DNA of 12,176 nucleotides from positions 1-12,176 of the forward strand of contig CAZFSO010000067.1 of the NCBI GenBank assembly GCA_964522095.1, given 5' to 3'. Below the pieces are notes generated by a model. That model searched no databases and was not told the origin of the DNA. It was given only the letters and a program-made list of their open reading frames with translations. The DNA is from UBA6054 sp964522095. Lineage in GTDB: Bacteria; Planctomycetota; Phycisphaerae; Phycisphaerales; UBA1924. Positions 6,739-12,176 of the stretch are shown here, piece after piece. Each line of letters opens with the position of its first letter. Positions within the stretch are counted from its first letter, which is position 1. Both the position numbers and the translations under genes were made by a program.

Positions 6739-7470
6739 ATGACCGCCGCACCCGCCGCCGCCCGCCCCCTGACCACGCGGCTCAAGGACGACAACTGGAA
6801 ACTGCACCAGATCGCCGAGCGGGCCGAGGCCCCGGCGGCTCTCATCAAGGGCAGAATGCCCCGGGACGGCTACGTCACCCACCTGACGCAGCAGTGGTTC
6901 ATGGCCCGGGCGCTCGACGCGGCCATGCGTCCGCACCTGGAGGCCCGGCCCGACCTGGCCGCCTTCATCCTGGCCGAGCAGTTCCTGGCGCCCTACCTGG
7001 AAGAGGACCTGACCTTTTTCGGCGTCTGCCCGGCGCACGCCCGCCCGACGCCCGGCACCACGCGCTTCGTCGACGAGGTCGAGGCGCACGCCGACGACGC
7101 GATGCACCTGCTCGGCCTGCACTACGTCCGCCTGGGGGCGTGCAACGGCAACCGGTTCGTCGCCAAGGCCGTGCGCAAGGCGTACGACCTGCCCGCGGAC
7201 GGCTCCGGCGTCCGCTTCCTCGACCCCTTCGGCGAGTCCCAGCGCGAGAAGTGGTACGCCTTCAAGGGCGCCCTCGACGCCCTGCCCCTGACCGAGGACG
7301 AGGCCGATCGCGTCTTCCTCGGCACCGAGGCGGCCTACCTGCACGCGGTCTGCCACGGGCTGGACCGCCACCACACGAAGGCCGAACTGCTGACGGCCCA
7401 CGAGGCCACGCTGGACAAGCAGGCCTTCGAGCGCGGCCACTCGGTCCACGTGCCGGCCAGCGCGGGCTGA
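6739..7470 (+). CDS. Heme oxygenase-like protein (HemeO fold), distal motif altered
   Basis: This 243-residue protein, probably cytosolic, is built like biliverdin-producing heme oxygenases, which open heme to biliverdin, CO and iron. The proximal helix LTTRLKDDNWKLHQIAERAE places the presumed heme-ligand H23 in the family context L-H-x-x-A-E. LIKGRMPRDGYVTHLTQQWF (35-54) matches the usual 'lGrl..e.Y..fl...y' segment. YVRLGACNGNRFVAKAVRKAY (129-149) corresponds to the distal helix. In canonical enzymes that motif is GDLSGG; here it reads GACNGN, so the conserved distal Asp is Ala and one glycine is Asn. It may therefore not be a conventional heme oxygenase. ATG 6739 is fixed by AAGGAG six bases upstream. 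It converges on the symporter gene with only 4 bp between stop codons, and no heme-uptake genes lie nearby. Confidence 0.78.
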   Translation: MTAAPAAARPLTTRLKDDNWKLHQIAERAEAPAALIKGRMPRDGYVTHLTQQWFMARALDAAMRPHLEARPDLAAFILAEQFLAPYLEEDLTFFGVCPAHARPTPGTTRFVDEVEAHADDAMHLLGLHYVRLGACNGNRFVAKAVRKAYDLPADGSGVRFLDPFGESQREKWYAFKGALDALPLTEDEADRVFLGTEAAYLHAVCHGLDRHHTKAELLTAHEATLDKQAFERGHSVHVPASAG

Positions 7471-7474
7471 GGCG

Positions 7475-8959
7475 TCATCCGGCCGCCGCGCGCCGTTCCT
7501 CGTCCTCTTTCGTGAACTCGTCGAGCCCTCGGGCGCGGGCCTCCGCCAGGCGGGCCTGCACCTCGGCCTCGTCACGCAGCGCGCCCTCGCTGTGCGCGAC
7601 GACCGCGGCGGTCATGCAGTCGCCGGTCACGTTGCAGGTCGTGCGGCACATGTCCAGGATGCGGTCCACGCCGAGGATCACCGCGATGCCGTCGAGCGGG
7701 ATGCTCACCGCGTCGAGCACGATGACCAGCATCACGATGCCCACGCCCGGCACCGCGGCCGTGCCGATCGAGGCCAGCGTGGCGGTCAGCACGATCTGCA
7801 ACTGGTCGCCCAACGTCAGGTCCATGCCGTACAACTGGGCGATGAACACGGCCGCGACGCCCTGGTACAGCGCGGTGCCGTCCATGTTGATCGTCGCCCC
7901 GATCGGCAGGACGAACGAGCCGATCTCCTCGCGCACGCCCAGTCGCTCGTCGCAGCACTCCATCGTGACCGGCAGCGTCGCCCCGGAACTCGACGAACTG
8001 AACGCGAGCAACTGCGCGGGCGAGATCGCCCGGAAGAACCGCCGGTAGCCCACCGGCGTGAACGTCCGCAGGATCGCCGGGTACACGCCGAACACCATGA
8101 ACGCCAGGCCGGCGACCACCACCCCCGAGTACGCCAGCAGGCTGAGCAGCAGGCCCACACCCAGGTCGCTGACCACCACCACGATCAGCGCGAACACCGC
8201 GTACGGCGCGATCAGCAGGATGATCTCGATGATCTTGATCACCACGTCCGTCATCGCGTCGAAGAATGCGATCAGCACCTGGGACTTCTCCCGCGGCAGC
8301 ATCGTGATGCCGATCCCCACCAGCAGCGCGGTCGTGACCACCTGCAGCGTGTTGCCCTCGGCCATCGCACGGAACGGGTTGCTCGGCACGATGTCCAGGA
8401 TCACGTCCCAGGTGGTCCGCGCCCGCTCGGCGTCGGCGCGGGCGATCCGCTCCGACGCGCTCGACGCGTTGTCGGCCAGCAGCGCGTCCCGCTGCGCCTG
8501 GCTGATCCCCCGGCCCGGCCCGAAGACGTTGGCCAACCCCAGACCGATGGTGATGGCCAGCGCGGTGGTCGTCAGGTAGATCCCGATGGTCTTGCCGCCG
8601 ATGCGCCCCAGCCGCGTCGTGTCGTTCAGGCTCGACACCCCCACCACCAGCGAGAACAGCACGATCGGCACCGCGATGAAGGTCAGCCCGCGCAGGAACA
8701 ACTGCCCAGCGAACTCCGTGCCCAGGCGTGCGTGCCGGGCGGCCTCGGCGAGCGCCGTCGCCCCCTCGTTGGCCCCGCCCTCCCCGGTCGAGAGCCGGTA
8801 GGACGCCTGCGAACCCAGGAAGTCGCCCGGGTCCCGCACGCCCATCGCCGCCCAGGTCGAGCCCGTCCACATCCAGTTGACCAGCAGCCCCACCGCCACG
8901 CCGGCAAGCAGGCCCGCGACGATCTTCCAGTGCAACGCCAGTTTCTTCCGCTTGGTCAA
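7475..8959 (-). CDS. Dicarboxylate/amino acid:cation symporter (DAACS/SDF family)
   Basis: This 494-residue inner-membrane secondary transporter probably takes up glutamate/aspartate or C4-dicarboxylates with Na+ or H+. The hallmarks of the GltPh fold are present: the serine-rich hairpin tip SSSSSGATLP (321-330), NMDGT (358-362), and the substrate/cation helix VDRILDMCRTTCNVTGD (431-447) with D436, R439, T440, N443 and D447. R439 corresponds to the Arg that binds the side-chain carboxylate in GltPh, so acidic substrates are favoured over neutral ones. Two hydrophilic insertions, about 32-80 and 150-185, separate the early membrane segments. The C-terminal tail is highly charged. I start at TTG 8959 because GGAGG lies five bases upstream and the protein then begins MTKRKK before the first membrane helix. 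The frame can also start at GTG 9001, which lacks a well-spaced ribosome site. Confidence 0.93.
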   Translation of the reverse strand: MTKRKKLALHWKIVAGLLAGVAVGLLVNWMWTGSTWAAMGVRDPGDFLGSQASYRLSTGEGGANEGATALAEAARHARLGTEFAGQLFLRGLTFIAVPIVLFSLVVGVSSLNDTTRLGRIGGKTIGIYLTTTALAITIGLGLANVFGPGRGISQAQRDALLADNASSASERIARADAERARTTWDVILDIVPSNPFRAMAEGNTLQVVTTALLVGIGITMLPREKSQVLIAFFDAMTDVVIKIIEIILLIAPYAVFALIVVVVSDLGVGLLLSLLAYSGVVVAGLAFMVFGVYPAILRTFTPVGYRRFFRAISPAQLLAFSSSSSGATLPVTMECCDERLGVREEIGSFVLPIGATINMDGTALYQGVAAVFIAQLYGMDLTLGDQLQIVLTATLASIGTAAVPGVGIVMLVIVLDAVSIPLDGIAVILGVDRILDMCRTTCNVTGDCMTAAVVAHSEGALRDEAEVQARLAEARARGLDEFTKEDEERRAAAG

Positions 8960-9137
8960 TCCGGCCTCCAGGCCCGGCCTCAGGAACGCCCGGCCGCCCA
9001 CACCTTATCGGAAGGCCGCCCGCCCCGCATCTTCCCCAGCCCGCACGACGCGCCCGGGCCGGGCCGGGCCGCGACACGGACGCTCGCCCTCGTGGGCCGC
9101 GATTCGCACGCTGCCCCTGACACACGCGAGGCATCCC

Positions 9138-9677
9138 ATGGCGAGCATCACAACCAGCGCCCGCACCGCCGCCCTGGCCGCCCTCGCGGCCGGCGCCCCC
9201 GCCGTCGCGGAGGTCCAGGCGCCCGCGCCGCCGGCCGTCTCGCCCTTCGACCACGACCGGGTCACCGCCGGATGGACCGAGCCGACGCTGCGCTTCACCG
9301 GCGCCGTCCGCTGGATGAGCCCGGCCGACGCCCCGTCGCTCCCGAGCGTCGAGATCGACCTGACGGGCCTGACCTCGGTCGAGGCGCCGGCCGCCCCGGC
9401 CGCCTCGACCGCCGGCCACCCGGCGCTCGGCCTGCCGGCCGGGCCGGACGGGCGGACGCTGGCGCTGCTCGCGGGTGGCTGGGACGCCAAGCACGCCGTG
9501 GTCGTCGCGGCGTCCCCGGCGGCGCACCTGCTCCACGCGCCGGCCCTGCAGGGCCCGTCGGGCGACAGCCGCTTCGCCCACGCCATGCTGGTGGTGCGCT
9601 TCACCCAGTTGCCCGCGCCCGGCGTGCCGGCGACCGGGCTTGCGTGCCTGGGCCTGGGCGCACGGCGGCGGCGCTGA
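9138..9677 (+). CDS. Small secreted protein with a PEP-CTERM-like C-terminus
   Basis: This 179-residue protein has no domain I recognise. The N-terminus has the shape of a signal peptide: an arginine at residue 9, then an Ala-rich core, with possible cleavage near AVAEV or VQA. The middle is Ala/Pro-rich with alternating hydrophobic patches, such as VEIDLTGLTSVEA and HAMLVVRFTQL, suggesting a beta-rich body. The C-terminus is PAPGVPATGLACLGLGARRRR (last 21 residues, given here as the motif PAPG, a short hydrophobic Gly/Leu stretch, RRRR). That tripartite layout resembles the PEP-CTERM sorting signals of planctomycetes, but the hydrophobic segment is only about a dozen residues. ATG 9138 has GAGG (9128-9131) six bases upstream. 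The ABC exporter gene starts 30 bp after its stop, so co-transcription is plausible. Confidence 0.72.
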   Translation: MASITTSARTAALAALAAGAPAVAEVQAPAPPAVSPFDHDRVTAGWTEPTLRFTGAVRWMSPADAPSLPSVEIDLTGLTSVEAPAAPAASTAGHPALGLPAGPDGRTLALLAGGWDAKHAVVVAASPAAHLLHAPALQGPSGDSRFAHAMLVVRFTQLPAPGVPATGLACLGLGARRRR

Positions 9678-9707
9678 GCCGATGCGGGCCGATGCGTACG
9701 ATCCCCC

Positions 9708-11726
9708 GTGCGCCGCAACGCCCGCAGTTCCAGAACCCGCTTCGCCGACTACCTGCGCAAGCGCCAGGCCGGCCGCGCCGAAGAGCGGGTCCACGAACGC
9801 GTCGACCAGTCCCAGGAGCAGAAGCGGGCCGCCCGGGCCAAGCGATCGTTCCGCGGGCTCTTCGCCGCCTTCTGGACCCTGCTGACCGGCCACCGCCTGA
9901 CCGTGGCGCTCTCGCTGGCGACCCTCAGCGTGGCCGTCTGGCTCGGCCTGCTGATGCCGCTGAGCACCAAGATCGCCCTGGACTACATCATCACCGACAA
10001 CCCCGGGCCCGCTGGCATCCCGGCCGCGGTGCAGGAGCGCCTCGGCCCCTTCGACGCCACCCGCGCTGACCGCGTGGACCTCATGTGGCTGCTGGGCGCG
10101 GGCATGCTCGGCGTGACCGTCCTGTCGATCGGGTTCGGCATCTGGGGGCGCTGGCAGTGCACCCGCATCACCAAGCGCGTGCAGGTCTCGCTGCGTCGCC
10201 GGGTGTTCGAGCACGCCAGCCGCCTGCCGCTGCACCGCATCCACGCCATGAAGGCCGGCGGCGTGTCGTCGATCCTCCGCGAGGACGCGGGCAACGTCGG
10301 CGACCTCATCTTCTCCCTGCTCTACAACCCCTGGCGGGCGATCACCCAACTCTTCGGCACCATCCTCGTCCTGCTCTGGATCGACTGGCGCCTCGTGGTC
10401 GGCGCCGTCGCCCTTGCGCCGGTCATCTGGGTCAGCCACCGCACCTGGATCACCCGCATCCGGCCCCTCTACCGCGACATCCGCGAGCGCCGCCAGGGCA
10501 TCGACGCGATGAGCGCCGAGTCCTTCGGCGGCATGCGCATCGTCCGCGCCTTCAACCGCCGCCACGCCGAGGCCGCCCGCTTCACCGCCGAGGGCCACCT
10601 CCTCGCCCGCCAGGAGCTGTACACCTGGTGGTGGGCCCGCGCCCTGGAGATCGTCTGGGAACTGCTTATCCCCCTGGCCTCCATCGGCGTGCTGCTCTAC
10701 GGCGGCACCGCCGTCATCGACGGACGCCTGACCATCGGCGACCTCATGGCGTTCACCGCCTACCTCCTCGCCCTGCTCGGCCCGCTGGAGGCCCTGGTCT
10801 CCAGCGCCACCAACATGCAGACCAACCTGGCCGCCCTGGACCGCGTCCTCGACCTGCTCGCCGAGCCCGAGGAGTTCGCCGGCGCCCAGCCCACGCGCGT
10901 GATCCACCCGGCCGCCGTCCAGGGACGCATCACCCTCGAGAACGTCTCCTACGCCTACCCCAAGCGCGTGCGTGGCGGCGCCCGCCCCGGCGTGCACGCC
11001 GAGGAGCGCGGCGAGCCCGTCCTCCGCGATATCAGCCTCGACGTGATGCCCGGCGAGACCATCGCCCTCGTCGGCATGTCCGGCGCCGGCAAGACCACCC
11101 TGTGCAACCTCATCGCCCGCTTCGACGACCCCACCGAGGGGCGCGTCCTCCTCGACGGCGTCGACCTGCGCGACGTCCCCGTCGAGCAGTACCGCGCCCT
11201 CCTCGGCGTGGTCGAGCAGGAGGTCTTCCTCTTCGACGGCTCCGTGGCCGCCAACATCGGCTACGCCCGCCGGCGCGCCTCCATGGACGACGTCGTCGCC
11301 GCCGCCAAGGCCGCCAACGCCCACGCCTTCATCACCGAACTCGAGGACGGCTACGACACCCTGATCGGCGAGCGGGGCGTCCGCCTCTCCGGCGGGCAGA
11401 AGCAGCGCCTCGCCATCGCCCGCGCCATCCTCGCCGACCCCCGAGTGCTCATCCTCGACGAGGCCACCAGTTCGCTGGACTCCGAGTCCGAGCGCCTCAT
11501 CCAGCGCTCCCTCGGCCGGCTCATGAAGGACCGCACGAGTTTCGTCATCGCCCACCGCCTGAGCACCATCCGATTCGCCACGCGCATCGTCGTCCTCGAG
11601 CACGGCACCATCCGCGAGGTCGGCACCCACGACGAACTCCTCGCCCGCGACGGCCGCTACGCCGAACTGCTCAAGATCCAACTCGAAGGCAGCGACACCG
11701 CCGAACCCCTGAGCGACCGACGCTGA
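9708..11726 (+). CDS. ABC exporter half-transporter (permease fused to ATPase)
   Basis: This 672-residue type IV ABC exporter would work as a dimer in the inner membrane, moving a lipid, peptide or drug outward at the cost of ATP. A basic, charged cytosolic extension of about 50 residues precedes the first membrane helix. The transmembrane domain spans about 60-380, with a coupling-helix region near IRERRQGIDAMSAESFGGMR. The nucleotide-binding domain (about 405-655) has Walker A GMSGAGKTTL (456-465), Q-loop Q504, signature LSGGQKQR (560-567), Walker B VLILDEATS (580-588), the D-loop SLD and the switch H616 in AHRLST. All catalytic motifs are intact, and it resembles MsbA-like exporters, but no substrate can be assigned. 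The GTG at 9708 has no Shine-Dalgarno; TACGAT at 9697-9702 may be a -10 giving a leaderless start. Otherwise it is read from the gene 30 bp upstream. Confidence 0.94.
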   Translation: MRRNARSSRTRFADYLRKRQAGRAEERVHERVDQSQEQKRAARAKRSFRGLFAAFWTLLTGHRLTVALSLATLSVAVWLGLLMPLSTKIALDYIITDNPGPAGIPAAVQERLGPFDATRADRVDLMWLLGAGMLGVTVLSIGFGIWGRWQCTRITKRVQVSLRRRVFEHASRLPLHRIHAMKAGGVSSILREDAGNVGDLIFSLLYNPWRAITQLFGTILVLLWIDWRLVVGAVALAPVIWVSHRTWITRIRPLYRDIRERRQGIDAMSAESFGGMRIVRAFNRRHAEAARFTAEGHLLARQELYTWWWARALEIVWELLIPLASIGVLLYGGTAVIDGRLTIGDLMAFTAYLLALLGPLEALVSSATNMQTNLAALDRVLDLLAEPEEFAGAQPTRVIHPAAVQGRITLENVSYAYPKRVRGGARPGVHAEERGEPVLRDISLDVMPGETIALVGMSGAGKTTLCNLIARFDDPTEGRVLLDGVDLRDVPVEQYRALLGVVEQEVFLFDGSVAANIGYARRRASMDDVVAAAKAANAHAFITELEDGYDTLIGERGVRLSGGQKQRLAIARAILADPRVLILDEATSSLDSESERLIQRSLGRLMKDRTSFVIAHRLSTIRFATRIVVLEHGTIREVGTHDELLARDGRYAELLKIQLEGSDTAEPLSDRR

Positions 11727-11959
11727 GCTGCCGCGGCGGCTCCCCAACCGCCCTGGAGCGGTCCCCGGCGGGGGCGGCTTCCAGCCTGCCTCCTGACGCC
11801 CAAGGCACGCCCCCCATCCCGTCGCTCGCGCTCCGGGCTACTTGATCGCAACCTGGCGCGGAGGGCTGCCAGTCCTCCGTTCGGGCAAAGCCCGAAGTCT
11901 TCGGTGGGGCCGGCGCTGCCCCCCCTCCGCTCCCGCCCCCGGAGGGGGCTTGCCAGTAG

Positions 11960-11988
11960 CCGCGGGCGAAGCGCAGCGCAGCCCGCGG
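11960..11988. repeat. CCGCGGGC palindrome, copy 1
   Basis: CCGCGGGC (11960-11967) and GCCCGCGG (11981-11988) are perfect 8-bp arms around a 13-base loop, which itself contains GCGC twice. The same arms recur at 12158-12176, so this is probably a member of a dispersed repeat family rather than a gene-specific structure. Confidence 0.65.
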
Positions 11989-12009
11989 AACCCATCACCC
12001 ATCTTGCTC

Positions 12010-12136
12010 TTCACCCCGGCAGGGGTGACGGCCGCGCGAACGCACCCAACCCACACCCGGCAGTCAGAACACGTACCGCCCATCAAATGACATGTTTTGC
12101 GCGTCCAAGAGCGGCCGTCACCCCTGCCGGGGTGAA
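12010..12136. repeat. Perfect 26-bp inverted repeat enclosing 75 bases
   Basis: The left arm is 12010-12035 and the right arm 12111-12136; all 26 positions are complementary. Each arm starts or ends with its own hairpin, TCACCCC-N4-GGGGTGA, followed by a CGGCCG stretch. The 75 bases inside (12036-12110) are less GC-rich than the surroundings and contain ATCAAATGACATGTTTT, but I see no gene or RNA family in them. It could be a small non-autonomous element, two flipped copies of one repeat, or the template of a structured RNA. Confidence 0.8.
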
Positions 12137-12157
12137 ATGGCAACGCGCTACCTGGAA

Positions 12158-12176
12158 CCGCGGGCTGCGCCCGCGG
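12158..12176. repeat. CCGCGGGC palindrome, copy 2 (touches the window edge)
   Basis: CCGCGGGC (12158-12165), a TGC loop, then GCCCGCGG (12169-12176) form a compact perfect hairpin ending exactly at the window edge. It shares its arms with the copy at 11960-11988 but has a shorter loop. It may continue beyond the window. Confidence 0.65.

Larger units (their letters stand above)
11727..12176. other. Gene-free, palindrome-rich right end of the window
   Basis: I see no credible gene in these 450 bases. Open frames here translate repeats and have no family resemblance or ribosome sites. The segment is instead full of dyads. GAGCTGC/GCGGCTC (11725-11742, one T-G pair) straddles the ABC transporter stop codon. 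CGGAGG...CCTCCG lies at about 11859-11879. TTCGGGC-AAA-GCCCGAA sits at 11880-11896. The larger repeats at 11960-11988, 12010-12136 and 12158-12176 are listed separately. It looks like an accumulation of dispersed intergenic repeat elements. Confidence 0.6.

Noticed and set aside
7592..10069. An 825-codon plus-strand open frame
   Set aside because: Its His/Arg/Gln-rich translation mirrors the symporter gene in antisense and then runs out of frame into the next genes. No recognisable domain or ribosome site.
7572..11747. A 1391-codon open frame on the minus strand antisense to the exporter and the small secreted protein
   Set aside because: Its lower part lies over the symporter gene in another frame and the rest over the plus-strand exporter. 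The translation is low-complexity Gly/Ala/Arg/Asp with no motifs, as expected for the shadow of GC-rich codons, whereas the overlapping frames carry complete family motifs.
12036..12110. A known riboswitch or tRNA inside the inverted-repeat core
   Set aside because: No cloverleaf or familiar riboswitch motif could be read in the 75 bases, and nothing downstream within the window would be controlled by it.
11838..12143. Small open frames on both strands at the right end
   Set aside because: They run through palindromes and the 26-bp inverted repeat, have no Shine-Dalgarno and no family resemblance.

Overview
The window is very GC-rich, densely coded bacterial DNA. Four things point to a planctomycete, possibly of the Phycisphaerae. 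The secreted protein at 9138-9677 ends in a short 'PAPG...GLGARRRR' tail resembling PEP-CTERM anchors of that group. The DUF4139 protein is of a type seen in these bacteria. The intergenic spaces carry 'GGTGGCACAGGCG'-like and 'CCGCGGGC' palindromes. Several genes appear to lack a Shine-Dalgarno site. The lineage is an inference from these features, because no rRNA or phylogenetic marker is present.

Layout. Positions 1-300 (minus) hold the first 100 codons of an FAD/NAD(P)-binding oxidoreductase cut by the window edge. Divergent from it, 569-2083 (plus) encodes a sigma-54-dependent AAA+ activator. The space between them holds a near-consensus -24/-12 promoter facing the oxidoreductase, so the two probably form a regulator-target pair. 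A tRNA-Ile(GAU) with its own promoter and terminator follows at 2222-2295 (minus). Next comes a minus-strand two-component operon: an OmpR-type response regulator (4086-4802) and a sensor kinase (2350-4089), overlapping by 4 bp. A cluster of palindromic repeats separates it from the upstream secreted DUF4139 protein (4948-6450, minus).

The 288-bp gap at 6451-6738 is shared by the divergent DUF4139 and heme oxygenase-like genes. It holds four GTCACG hexamers spaced exactly 11 bp apart, a pattern typical of OmpR/PhoB-family binding sites, plus two hairpins and a good sigma-70-type promoter for the heme oxygenase-like gene (6739-7470). That gene converges, 4 bp apart, on an acidic amino acid symporter of the DAACS/SDF family (7475-8959, minus). 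Then come a small secreted protein with a C-terminal sorting-like tail (9138-9677, plus) and a type IV ABC exporter half-transporter (9708-11726, plus). The last 450 bases have no credible gene but contain several palindromes, including a perfect 26-bp inverted repeat around 75 bases.

Overall this is mostly ordinary chromosomal housekeeping, regulatory and transport content. I do not see a defence island, CRISPR array, prophage or secondary-metabolite cluster. The points most worth checking are the sigma-54 promoter/activator pair, the 11-bp-period repeat array next to an OmpR-type regulator, the heme oxygenase homologue lacking the conserved distal Asp, and the inverted-repeat element at the right end.
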